From contig PKQR01000143.1 in NCBI GenBank assembly GCA_017578085.1, positions 1 through 5,511 on the forward strand: a stretch of DNA of 5,511 nt, given 5' to 3'. The position numbers and the translations under genes were made by a program. Below, piece after piece: positions 1 to 5,511 of the stretch (positions within the stretch are counted from its first letter, which is position 1; each line of letters opens with the position of its first letter). This DNA is from Bacillota bacterium (GTDB lineage Bacteria > Bacillota > Limnochordia > Limnochordales > ZCTH02-B6). The notes below the pieces were generated by a model. It was not told the DNA's origin. It searched no databases and worked only from the letters and a program-made list of their open reading frames with translations.

Positions 1-176
1 GCGCGAGCGTCACCAAGAGCCGCGGCCGGTTTTTTGAGGTGGACGGGCGGCTGGTGGCGGTCACCTTCCACCCGGCCGCCCTCCTGCGGTTTCCCGCCAA
101 CAAAAAGCTGGCCTGGGAAGACTTGAAAATGGTGATGCGCGCCCTGGAGGAGCTGCCGGCGGGCCGGAGCGCGTGA
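1..176 (+). CDS. Uracil-DNA glycosylase family 4, C-terminal end (5' partial)
   Basis: This is the last 58 codons of a gene that begins left of the window; the reading frame starts at base 3 and ends at TGA 174-176. The decoded tail contains SVTKSRGRFFEVDG followed by TFHPAALLRFPANKK and AWEDLKMV. This matches the C-terminal part of family 4 (thermostable, iron-sulfur) uracil-DNA glycosylases, where HPAxLLR is the conserved uracil-binding and catalytic-loop motif and a W-x-D-[LI] helix follows. The enzyme family removes uracil from DNA to start base excision repair. The N-terminal half, which carries most of the cluster-binding cysteines, lies outside the window and cannot be checked. The product is recognised from motif memory only. 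No hairpin with a T tail follows, so termination before the next gene is unclear. Confidence 0.85.
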   Translation, partial: ASVTKSRGRFFEVDGRLVAVTFHPAALLRFPANKKLAWEDLKMVMRALEELPAGRSA

Positions 177-209
177 GGCCGGCTGCGCAAGGCAGGGAAG
201 GGACCCCCG

Positions 210-238
210 TTTACAGAAGTAGCATTATTCAGTACAAG
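210..238 (+). promoter_or_regulatory. Candidate sigma-A promoter for the EF-G-like gene
   Basis: TTTACA at 210-215 matches the -35 consensus at five of six bases. Exactly 17 bases later, TACAAG at 233-238 matches the -10 consensus at four of six. The segment is a conspicuous AT-richer island in very GC-rich DNA and lies between two same-strand genes. Transcription would start near 245, leaving a leader of about 40 bases. The call rests on consensus matching only. Confidence 0.45.
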
Positions 239-270
239 CAAACAGTAGGCGTCTTTCGGTCGCCGCTGCA

Positions 271-279
271 AGGAGGGGG
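271..279 (+). promoter_or_regulatory. Ribosome binding site fixing the TTG start of the EF-G-like gene
   Basis: AGGAGGGGG lies six bases upstream of TTG 286-288. The near-perfect Shine-Dalgarno match supports this unusual TTG start. The N-terminus it yields also aligns with EF-G2-type proteins, placing the P-loop at residue 16. Confidence 0.8.
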
Positions 280-285
280 TCACCG

Positions 286-2364
286 TTGAAGCGCTATCAG
301 GCGCCACAGATCCGTAACGTCGTCCTGACCGGCCACGGCGGGGTGGGCAAGACCCAGCTGGCCGAGGCCATGCTGTATGTCAGCGGGGCCCTGAGCCGCA
401 TGGGCAAGGTGGACGACGGCAACACGGTAAGCGACTGGGACCCGGAGGAAATCAAGCGGCGCATCAGCATCGGCACGTCGTTAATACCTTGTGAGTGGCA
501 AGATCACAAGGTGAACGTGCTGGACACGCCGGGGTACTTCGACTTTGTCGGCGAGGTCCAGGGCGCCCTCCACGCAGCCGACGCCATGTTGTGCGTCGTG
601 TGTGCGGCCAGCGGCGTCCAGGTGGGAACGGAAAAGGTATGGGAAATGGCGAGTACGCACGGGCTGCCCCGTGCGTTTTTTGTCAACCGGATGGACCGGG
701 AAAACGCGAACTTTGAGCGGACCGTCAGCCAGCTGCGGGAAATGTTCGGCAACAACGTGGTTCCCCTGCAGGTGCCCATCGGCCAGGCGGACAGCTTCCG
801 CGGGTTCGTCGACCTGGTCTCCTTGCAGGCCTATACCCGCTCGGGTGACAAGCTGGCCGCCGGCCCGGTGCCCGAAGATGTGCGGGGCCAGGTGGAAGCC
901 ATGCGGGACTGGCTGATGGAGGCCGTCGCCGCCACCGATGACGAGCTCACCCTCAAGTACCTGGAAAACGAAGAGATCACCGCGCAGGAGATCCGCACGG
1001 CGCTGGCCGGCGCGGTGCGCACCGGCCAGGTGGTACCCGTCTGGCTTGGGTCGTCGCTGATTCCTATCGGCGTCGAGGCGCTCCTGGACGGCATCGTACA
1101 GCTGTTTCCGTCGGCCGCCGACGCACCCGCCCGTAAGGCCACTGACCCGCGCAACGGCGAGGAAGTGGCCTGCACGGCCGACCCCGGAGGCCCCTTGGCG
1201 GCGCTGGTGTTCAAGACCATCTCCGACCCGTACGTCGGGCGCCTCACCTTGTTCCGGGTCTTCTCCGGCACCTTCCGATCCGACGGCAACGCCTACAACG
1301 TCAACAAAGAGAAGGAGGAGCGCGTCGGGCAGCTCTTTATGCTGCGGGGCAAGGAGCAGATCCCCGTGACGGAGATCAGCGCGGGCGACATCGGCGCCGT
1401 CTCCAAGCTGCAGGTCACCACCACCGGCGACACCTTGAGCCGCAAAGACCGGCCCGTGAAGCTGCCCGGGATCGAGTTTGAGAAGCCCAACCTGACGCTG
1501 GCCTTGGTGCCCAAGTCCAAAGGCGACGAGGAAAAGATCGGCGTCGCCTTGGCGCGGCTTTTGGAAGAAGACCCGACGTTCACGGCCGAAAAGAACAGCG
1601 AAACCGGGCAGCTCTTGGTCTCAGGGCTTGGCGACGTGCACCTGGAGGTCATCACCTCACGGCTCCAGAAAAAGTTCGGCGTCGAAGTGGAACTGGTGCC
1701 GCCGCGGGTGCCGTATCGGGAAACCATCCGCGGCACCGTCAAGGTCGAGGGAAAGCACAAGAAGCAGACCGGCGGGCGCGGCCAGTACGGGCACGTGTGG
1801 CTGGAGCTGTCGCCGCTGCCGCCCGGCGGCGGGTTTGAGTTCGAGGACAAAATCTTCGGCGGCGCCGTTCCCAAGCAGTACATCCCGGCCGTAGAGAAGG
1901 GCGCCCGGGAGACGATGGAAGAAGGCGTGCTGGCCGGCTATCCTGTGGTCGACGTCAAGGTGACGCTCTTCGACGGGTCGTACCACAGCGTCGACTCCTC
2001 GGAAATGGCCTTCAAGATCGCCACCTCCATAGCGTTTAAGAAGGGCTTCATGGAAGCGCAGCCCGTGCTGCTGGAACCCATCATGCTCCTGGAAGTGGTC
2101 GTGCCCGAACGGTACATGGGCGATGTCATCGGCGACCTTAACAAGAAGCGCGGCCGCATCCTCGGCATGGATCCCGACAACGGCAACCAGGTCATTCGTG
2201 CCCATGTGCCGCTGGCGGAGCTGACCCGCTACGCCGTGGATCTGCGCTCCATTACCCAAGGCCGCGGCCGGTTCCGGATGCAGATGGACCACTACGAAGA
2301 AGTGCCCGAGCACATCGCCCAGGTCATCATCGCCGCAGCCAACGCCGCCCGCGCTTCGTCTTAG
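286..2364 (+). CDS. EF-G-like translational GTPase (EF-G2 type)
   Basis: The 692-residue product has normal EF-G length and full domain order: GTPase with G' insert (about 1-280), domain II (about 300-385), III (about 400-475), IV (about 480-600) and V (about 605-690). Visible motifs are P-loop GHGGVGKT (16-23), DTPGY (80-84), NRMD (134-137), a G5-like GSSL (255-258), HKKQTGGRGQYGHV in domain IV (491-504) and SYHSVDSSE, whose His567 matches the domain IV tip histidine of EF-G. Canonical EF-G has AHIDAGKT, RGITI and DTPGH; here the P-loop is G-rich, the switch I Thr is Ser61 and the catalytic His is Tyr84. These changes are typical of the EF-G2-like branch, including the Thermus EF-G-2 protein, which binds ribosomes and hydrolyses GTP. 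The gene does not sit beside rpsL, rpsG or tuf, which fits a paralog. It probably acts on the ribosome in the cytoplasm; whether it performs translocation cannot be told. It starts at TTG behind a strong ribosome binding site. Confidence 0.92.
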   Translation: MKRYQAPQIRNVVLTGHGGVGKTQLAEAMLYVSGALSRMGKVDDGNTVSDWDPEEIKRRISIGTSLIPCEWQDHKVNVLDTPGYFDFVGEVQGALHAADAMLCVVCAASGVQVGTEKVWEMASTHGLPRAFFVNRMDRENANFERTVSQLREMFGNNVVPLQVPIGQADSFRGFVDLVSLQAYTRSGDKLAAGPVPEDVRGQVEAMRDWLMEAVAATDDELTLKYLENEEITAQEIRTALAGAVRTGQVVPVWLGSSLIPIGVEALLDGIVQLFPSAADAPARKATDPRNGEEVACTADPGGPLAALVFKTISDPYVGRLTLFRVFSGTFRSDGNAYNVNKEKEERVGQLFMLRGKEQIPVTEISAGDIGAVSKLQVTTTGDTLSRKDRPVKLPGIEFEKPNLTLALVPKSKGDEEKIGVALARLLEEDPTFTAEKNSETGQLLVSGLGDVHLEVITSRLQKKFGVEVELVPPRVPYRETIRGTVKVEGKHKKQTGGRGQYGHVWLELSPLPPGGGFEFEDKIFGGAVPKQYIPAVEKGARETMEEGVLAGYPVVDVKVTLFDGSYHSVDSSEMAFKIATSIAFKKGFMEAQPVLLEPIMLLEVVVPERYMGDVIGDLNKKRGRILGMDPDNGNQVIRAHVPLAELTRYAVDLRSITQGRGRFRMQMDHYEEVPEHIAQVIIAAANAARASS

Positions 2365-2477
2365 CGCAGTGCGGTCGGCGTCGCAGCCCCGCTGCCTCGC
2401 AGCGCATAGGCAACCACGGGCCGGCATAAGGTGCGGTAGGCGGCTGGGCGCGCTCCATGCGCCCGGCTGGGTCCACA

Positions 2478-2488
2478 AGGGAGGGGGG
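2478..2488 (+). promoter_or_regulatory. Ribosome binding site for the TIGR04086-like gene
   Basis: The purine-rich AGGGAGGGGGG lies five bases before GTG 2494-2496. It favours this GTG over other in-frame candidates, because no comparable site precedes later starts. Confidence 0.55.
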
Positions 2489-2493
2489 CCGGG

Positions 2494-2898
2494 GTGCCGA
2501 GCCTTTTGCGCAGCGCAGACGGCGGGAACGGCAGGTTCCCTTTGGGCGTCGGATCTATCCTGCACGGTCTAGGGGTGACCTTTCTCGCCTCCCTGGCGTT
2601 CGCGGTGTCGGTAGGGCTTGCGGTCGCCTTGACGCCGGCATGGGACGCGCCCGACGCCTTGCTCAAGGGCCTGAACCTGCTGGCGGTCGGGGCCGGCGGG
2701 TTTGCCGCGGGGCGCAGAGCCCACCGGCTCGGATGGCTCCACGGTGGCCTGGTCGGCGTGGCATACCTGCTCTTGGTCTCGTGGATGCTGTCCCCGGGGG
2801 AGGGGATAGGGGCGCTTGCCACCGCCGCGGGGCTCAAGACGGCGGCGTACGGGTTCATGGCCGGGGCGCTCGGCGGCGTGCTGGGGGTGGCGGCCTAG
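2494..2898 (+). CDS. TIGR04086-like small integral membrane protein
   Basis: This 134-residue protein starts at GTG and ends at TAG 2896-2898. It is strongly hydrophobic, with about four predicted membrane segments (roughly residues 25-47, 56-74, 82-100 and 105-133). Basic residues RRAHR lie between the second and third segments. The middle portion, GGFAAGRRAHRLGWLHGGLVG, fits the layout of the TIGR04086 (YrzE-like) membrane proteins of Bacillota: a glycine-rich helix, a short basic loop, then G-W-x-x-G-G-x-V-G. No biochemical function is known to me for that family. The gene follows the EF-G-like gene by 129 bases with no convincing terminator between, so read-through is possible. The family assignment rests on pattern memory, while the membrane nature is clear from composition. 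Confidence 0.75.
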   Translation: MPSLLRSADGGNGRFPLGVGSILHGLGVTFLASLAFAVSVGLAVALTPAWDAPDALLKGLNLLAVGAGGFAAGRRAHRLGWLHGGLVGVAYLLLVSWMLSPGEGIGALATAAGLKTAAYGFMAGALGGVLGVAA

Positions 2899-2941
2899 CC
2901 GGCCTCCCTGCGCGACGCTGCACGAATGGGGCAAGGGAAAA

Positions 2942-2975
2942 CCGGCCCGACCCGCGGGTGCGCGGGTCGGGCCGG
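2942..2975 (-). terminator. Hairpin terminator between convergent genes
   Basis: CCGGCCCGACCCGCG (2942-2956) and its exact reverse complement (2961-2975) form a perfect 15-bp stem around the 4-base loop GGTG. Read on the minus strand, the stem is followed by TTTTCCC (2941 downward), and it begins 11 bases after the stop of the CDGSH gene, so it mainly serves that unit. On the plus strand the tail is only CGCTTCTT, so termination of the membrane-protein transcript from the left would be weaker but plausible given the very stable stem. Confidence 0.85.
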
Positions 2976-2986
2976 CCGCTTCTTGG

Positions 2987-3184
2987 CTACCGGGCGCGCG
3001 GCGCGCTTTCAAAGCCTTGCTTGTGGGAGCCGTCGCAGAACGGCTTGTTCTTGGACATGCCGCAGCGGCAAAGGAAGAACTGCTCCTTGGTCTCAAAGCG
3101 GTTGCCCTCGGCGTCTTCGAGGACGACGGGACCAGTGACCCGCAGGGGACCGTTATCCCGCACGGTGATGACCGCCTCCGACAT
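2987..3184 (-). CDS. CDGSH iron-sulfur domain protein
   Basis: This 65-residue protein carries the complete CDGSH signature C-x-C-x2-S-x3-P-x-C-D-G-S-H. It has Cys39, Cys41, Cys50 and His54 as the expected ligands of a [2Fe-2S] cluster (sequence CRCGMSKNKPFCDGSH). The short N-terminal part (1-38) resembles the beta-strand lead-in of small bacterial CDGSH proteins. These are thought to take part in electron or cluster transfer or redox sensing; the partner here is unknown. I chose ATG 3184-3182 because AAGGAGGTG lies just upstream. A longer frame reaching 3277 would overlap the preceding gene and lacks family similarity. The gene lies 23 bases after the sulfhydrylase fusion gene on the same strand and is probably co-transcribed with it. 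A terminator follows directly. Confidence 0.92.
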   Translation of the reverse strand: MSEAVITVRDNGPLRVTGPVVLEDAEGNRFETKEQFFLCRCGMSKNKPFCDGSHKQGFESAPRAR

Positions 3185-3190
3185 CCGTTT

Positions 3191-3199
3191 CACCTCCTT
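3191..3199 (-). promoter_or_regulatory. Ribosome binding site for the CDGSH gene
   Basis: On the minus strand AAGGAGGTG, an essentially perfect anti-16S match, ends six bases before ATG 3184. It decides the start of the 65-residue product and indicates efficient independent initiation within the operon. Confidence 0.85.
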
Positions 3200-3207
3200 G
3201 TCCCGAC

Positions 3208-5022
3208 TTAGGACGACGCTTCGACCTTGGTCAGGTATGTCGCGATGGAACCCTGGAGCCGCTGCACCTCTTTCCACAGGCAGCGGTTCATCACAACCGG
3301 GAGCCCGGCCCCGGCCGCGATCTCGGCCGCCTCTTGGCTCTCGATACCTTCCTGCAGCCAGAACACGGGCCGTCCGGGCAGCTGTGCGGCTTCCCGCGCG
3401 ATGCCGGGTGCGGCCTCAGGCGCCCGGAACACCTGCACCACATCCACCGGCACCGGGATCTCCTTAAGGCTCGCGTACACCTTCTCGCCCAATATGGTGC
3501 CACCCCGCGGGTTGACGGGGATGATCTTGTAGCCGATGCGCTGGAGCTTCCGGGCCACGCGGTAGCTGGGACGGCTGGGGTCGGGCGAGAGGCCCACCAC
3601 GGCGATAACCTGCGGCCGCCGCCGGCCGCTGCCGTCCTCCATGGGCACGGTAGCGTTGCCGGCGACGCGGCGGATCACGGTTTCGCTGTTGAGGATGGGC
3701 TCGCCGGGCTGGCCTAGCCCAGTGGCCATGTACAGATTGTCGTCAAGCTCGGCGATGAGGTCCGCCACGCCCTCAAGCCCCACCGACAGGCGCACCAGAT
3801 CAGGGCTGACGCCGGCCCGTTCCTGCTCTTCAGGCGACAGCTGCTGGTGCGTGGTGCTGGCCGGATGGATGATGAGGCTTTTCACGTCGCCCACGTTGGC
3901 CAGGTGCGACCAGAGCACGGAGCGGTCGATGAGCCGCGCCCCGGCTTCCTTGCCGCCGCGGATGCCAAAGACCACCATGGCACCGTATCCACCCTTAAGG
4001 TATTTCTGGGCCAGGTGGTGCTGGGGGTGACTGGGCAGTCCCGGGTACAGCACCCACGCGACCGCTGGGTGGTTCTCCAGGTGCTTGGCGACGGCGAGGG
4101 CGTTCTCGCAGTGGCGCTGCATGCGCACGTGCAGCGTTTCCACGCCGAGCAGGATCAAGAACGCGTTGAACGGGCTCATGCACGGCCCGATATCCCGCAG
4201 GAAGCGGGTGCGCAGCCGCGTCGCGAAGGCGAGCGTCCCGAACTCGTGGAAGAAACGCAAACCGTGATAGGTGGGGTCCGGCTCGGTGAGGAGCGGGAAG
4301 CGGCCGTTGCCCCAGTCGAACCGCCCGCCGTCCACCACGATGCCGCCGATGGACGTGCCGTGGCCGCCGAGCCACTTGGTGGCGGAGTGCACCACGATGT
4401 CCGCACCCCATTCGATGGGCCGGCACAGCATGGGCGTGGCGAAGGTGTTGTCGACGATGAGGGGGATGCCGTGGTCGTGGGCGATCTTGGCCACCGCTTC
4501 GATGTCCAAGATCGACAGTCGCGGATTGCCGATGGTTTCCCCGACGATGGCCTTGGTGCGCTCGGTGATGGCCGCGCGGAAGTTGTCGGGATTGGTCGGG
4601 TCGACGAACTTGACGCTGATGCCCAGCTGCGCCAGTGTGGAAGCAAACAGGGTAACCGTGCCGCCGTACAGGTGCGCGGAGGCCACAACTTCGTCCCCTG
4701 CGCCCGCGATGGTCAGGATGGCACCGGTCATGGCCGCCTGACCGCTGGCGAAGGCCACCGCGGCGACGCCGCCTTCGAGCAGGGCGACGCGCTTTTCCAG
4801 CACATCCACGGTGGGATTGCTGATGCGGCTGTAGATGTTGCCCGCCTCATCGAGGGCAAACAGCTCCTGGGCATGCCGCGTGTCGTGGAACACGTAGGAC
4901 GTCGTTTGGTAAATGGGCACGGCCCGGCTCCCGGTGGTCGGATCCGGCGCCTGGCCGCCGTGGATGGCCAGGGTTTCCAGGGTATAGCCGCGCACAGGCC
5001 GGCGCGGAACGTCGTTGTTCAC
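3208..5022 (-). CDS. O-acetylhomoserine sulfhydrylase (MetY-type) fused to a C-terminal CoA-binding domain
   Basis: The 604-residue protein has two parts. Residues about 12-432 are a complete Cys/Met-metabolism PLP enzyme of the MetY type, which makes homocysteine from O-acetylhomoserine and sulfide in the cytoplasm. Visible residues are Tyr64 and Arg66 in YSRISNPT (cofactor phosphate from the neighbouring subunit), SGQAA (93-97), Tyr119 in LYGGT (ring stacking), Asp191 in VDNTFATP (pyridine nitrogen), Lys216 in HSATKW (Schiff base) and Arg411 in VRLSVGLE (substrate carboxylate). After a linker (about 433-469), residues 470-590 form a CoA-binding domain of the YccU/CoA_binding_2 type (VVGLSPDPSRPSYRVA, IPVNPRG, VFWLQEGI, VVMNRC with Cys581). 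Ordinary MetY is about 430 residues, so the tail is extra. The frame is continuous, and the internal ATG at 3642 has no ribosome binding site, so one polypeptide is expected. The GTG start has AGGAGGTG upstream. The CDGSH gene follows by 23 bases. The MetY substrate choice over related PLP enzymes is inferred from length and motifs. Confidence 0.9.
   Translation of the reverse strand: MNNDVPRRPVRGYTLETLAIHGGQAPDPTTGSRAVPIYQTTSYVFHDTRHAQELFALDEAGNIYSRISNPTVDVLEKRVALLEGGVAAVAFASGQAAMTGAILTIAGAGDEVVASAHLYGGTVTLFASTLAQLGISVKFVDPTNPDNFRAAITERTKAIVGETIGNPRLSILDIEAVAKIAHDHGIPLIVDNTFATPMLCRPIEWGADIVVHSATKWLGGHGTSIGGIVVDGGRFDWGNGRFPLLTEPDPTYHGLRFFHEFGTLAFATRLRTRFLRDIGPCMSPFNAFLILLGVETLHVRMQRHCENALAVAKHLENHPAVAWVLYPGLPSHPQHHLAQKYLKGGYGAMVVFGIRGGKEAGARLIDRSVLWSHLANVGDVKSLIIHPASTTHQQLSPEEQERAGVSPDLVRLSVGLEGVADLIAELDDNLYMATGLGQPGEPILNSETVIRRVAGNATVPMEDGSGRRRPQVIAVVGLSPDPSRPSYRVARKLQRIGYKIIPVNPRGGTILGEKVYASLKEIPVPVDVVQVFRAPEAAPGIAREAAQLPGRPVFWLQEGIESQEAAEIAAGAGLPVVMNRCLWKEVQRLQGSIATYLTKVEASS
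3253..3615 (-). other. CoA-binding (YccU/CoA_binding_2-like) domain inside the fusion gene
   Basis: This marks the portion encoding residues 470-590 of the fusion. It reads as a Rossmann-type fold: a first strand and glycine turn (VIAVVGLSPDPSRPSY), a second strand with IPVNPRGG, a segment VDVVQVFRAPEAAPGIAREA, and the terminal VFWLQEGIES and VVMNRCLWKE. These match stand-alone CoA-binding proteins of about 130-140 residues, one of which (from Thermus) is known to hold CoA. Actual CoA binding here is inferred from family membership. Confidence 0.85.
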
Positions 5023-5030
5023 GGGGAAGA

Positions 5031-5038
5031 CACCTCCT
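5031..5038 (-). promoter_or_regulatory. Ribosome binding site for the sulfhydrylase fusion gene
   Basis: AGGAGGTG on the minus strand, eight bases before GTG 5022-5020, is a full-strength Shine-Dalgarno site. It supports the GTG start and the N-terminus MNNDVPRRPVRGYTLETLAIHGG, in which TLAIHGG is the usual beginning of MetY proteins. Confidence 0.8.
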
Positions 5039-5066
5039 GCTTAAGCCGATGGGGCTATTGTTCGGC

Positions 5067-5094
5067 AAAAACGCCCTGGAACCTGTCCCGGGCG
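5067..5094 (-). terminator. Rho-independent terminator after the small membrane gene
   Basis: On the minus strand CGCCC pairs with GGGCG. After one G-A mismatch, GGA pairs with TCC around the loop CAGGT, and five Ts follow immediately. The stem begins at the base after the TAG stop (5097-5095). It should end the ABC-transporter transcript, at least partly, before the sulfhydrylase gene. The imperfect stem may allow read-through. Confidence 0.65.
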
Positions 5095-5289
5095 CTACCG
5101 CAGCCGGACGAACATCACGAGGCCCAGGAGCCCGGCCGCAAGCCCCCCCAGGGAGCAGGCGTAGGACAGGAAGGCCAGGAGGTAGCTCAACGGCAGGATG
5201 CGCATGGTCATTAGGACGATCGCGAACCACCCGGCGACCACTAGCACCCCGCCGATGAGGATGAGCCTAAGCGCTCTGCGGTTGGACAT
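5095..5289 (-). CDS. Small two-helix membrane protein, unknown function
   Basis: The 64-residue product begins with a basic stretch (MSNRRALR) and has two clear hydrophobic segments (about 8-29 and 35-61), separated by a short Arg/Pro turn (RILP). It ends in a basic tail (VRLR), so both ends are predicted to be cytoplasmic. I do not recognise a named family. Support for its reality comes from the clean membrane profile, an ATG start overlapping the ABC ATPase gene by 23 bases as in translational coupling, and a terminator placed right after its stop. Upstream of the ATG there is only a weak GGGAA-like site, consistent with coupling. It might be an accessory of the transporter or merely the last gene of that operon. 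Confidence 0.65.
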   Translation of the reverse strand: MSNRRALRLILIGGVLVVAGWFAIVLMTMRILPLSYLLAFLSYACSLGGLAAGLLGLVMFVRLR

Positions 5290-5511
5290 GTTCCCGATAC
5301 AGCCAGCAAGCCACCTTATGCGCGGGCCCCATCTCCACGTCCGGCGGGATTTCGACGTCGCAGACGCCCCTCATCACTGACGGACAGCGGGGATGGAAGC
5401 GGCAGCCGGACGGCGGGTTCATCAAGCTCGGCGGCTCGCCGGCGGGCACCTCCCTGAAGCGGTGGGCGTTCTCAGGATCCGGATCCGGGATTGCGTTCAG
5501 CAGTGCCCGGG
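5267..5511 (-). CDS. Oligopeptide/dipeptide ABC transporter ATP-binding protein, C-terminal end (partial)
   Basis: The last 80 codons of a gene entering from the right edge end at TAG 5269-5267. The decoded tail reads ALLNAIPDPDPEN, then EVPAGEPPSLMNPPSGC and CRFHPRCP. This is the characteristic C-terminal extension (oligo_HPY) of the ATPase subunits of peptide/nickel importers (OppD/OppF, DppD/DppF). Four cysteines are spaced C-x5-C-x7-C-x17-C; in some solved importers of this family such cysteines bind an iron-sulfur cluster. The Walker motifs lie outside the window, so the subunit type and the transported substrate cannot be told. The ATPase acts at the inner face of the membrane and powers uptake. 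The next gene starts within its final codons. Confidence 0.88.
   Translation of the reverse strand, partial: RALLNAIPDPDPENAHRFREVPAGEPPSLMNPPSGCRFHPRCPSVMRGVCDVEIPPDVEMGPAHKVACWLYREHVQPQSA

Noticed and set aside
2390..2404. Possible terminator after the EF-G-like gene (CGCTGC-CTC-GCAGCG)
   Set aside because: The stem is only six base pairs with a 3-base loop and no run of Ts follows, so it does not meet the usual form of an intrinsic terminator.
1657..2565. A 302-codon minus-strand open frame opposite the EF-G-like gene
   Set aside because: It is an antisense shadow of a gene whose motifs are unmistakable. It has no recognisable domain and no supporting ribosome binding site context.
2987..3277. 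Longer 96-residue version of the CDGSH protein
   Set aside because: The extra N-terminus would overlap the sulfhydrylase coding end by about 70 bases, has no family similarity, and the perfect ribosome binding site sits at the shorter start.
2457..3467. A 336-codon plus-strand open frame across the convergent region
   Set aside because: It overlaps the membrane-protein gene in another frame, runs through the terminator, and is antisense to the CDGSH and sulfhydrylase genes. It is rich in Arg/Ala/Gly/Pro, typical of a GC-rich shadow frame.
3640..3642. Internal ATG that could start a separate CoA-binding protein
   Set aside because: The bases upstream on the minus strand (GGCAACGCTACCGTGCCC) contain no Shine-Dalgarno sequence, so separate translation of the domain is unsupported.
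3847..5214. A 455-codon open frame on the plus strand opposite the sulfhydrylase gene
   Set aside because: It is the antisense shadow of a clearly recognisable coding sequence in high-GC DNA. Its composition is His/Gly/Arg/Val-rich with no domain resemblance, and it would run across two real minus-strand genes.
5475..5486. Tandem GGATCC repeat
   Set aside because: It falls inside the ABC ATPase coding sequence and simply encodes an Asp-Pro repeat at the family's usual IPxPDP position; no separate signal is needed.

Overview
The window looks like ordinary chromosome from a GC-rich Bacillota (Firmicutes) bacterium, possibly near Symbiobacterium or Thermaerobacter. The evidence is high GC throughout, very strong AGGAGG-type ribosome binding sites, GTG and TTG starts, a TIGR04086-type small membrane protein, and simple hairpin-plus-T terminators. 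The genus is inference. I see no mobile element, CRISPR array, tRNA or rRNA, and no gene-free stretch over 300 bases.

Left half, plus strand: the last 58 codons of a family 4 uracil-DNA glycosylase (1-176); a 109-base gap with a plausible sigma-A promoter; a complete EF-G-like translational GTPase of the EF-G2 type (286-2364); then, after 129 bases, a small four-helix membrane protein (2494-2898).

A perfect 15-bp hairpin (2942-2975) sits where the two gene sets converge. Its T tail points in the minus direction.

Right half, minus strand, in transcription order from the right edge: the C-terminus of an oligopeptide/dipeptide-type ABC transporter ATPase (5511-5267); an overlapping 64-residue two-helix membrane protein (5289-5095); a terminator abutting its stop; a 604-residue protein joining a full O-acetylhomoserine sulfhydrylase (MetY-type) to a C-terminal CoA-binding domain (5022-3208); and, 23 bases on, a 65-residue CDGSH iron-sulfur protein (3184-2987). 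The last two are probably one transcription unit.

The most noteworthy item is the MetY/CoA-binding fusion. MetY uses a substrate made from acetyl-CoA, and the attached domain belongs to a CoA-binding family, so CoA sensing or coupling to the acetylation step is an attractive but untested idea. The CDGSH protein behind it and the altered GTPase residues of the EF-G-like protein are secondary points.
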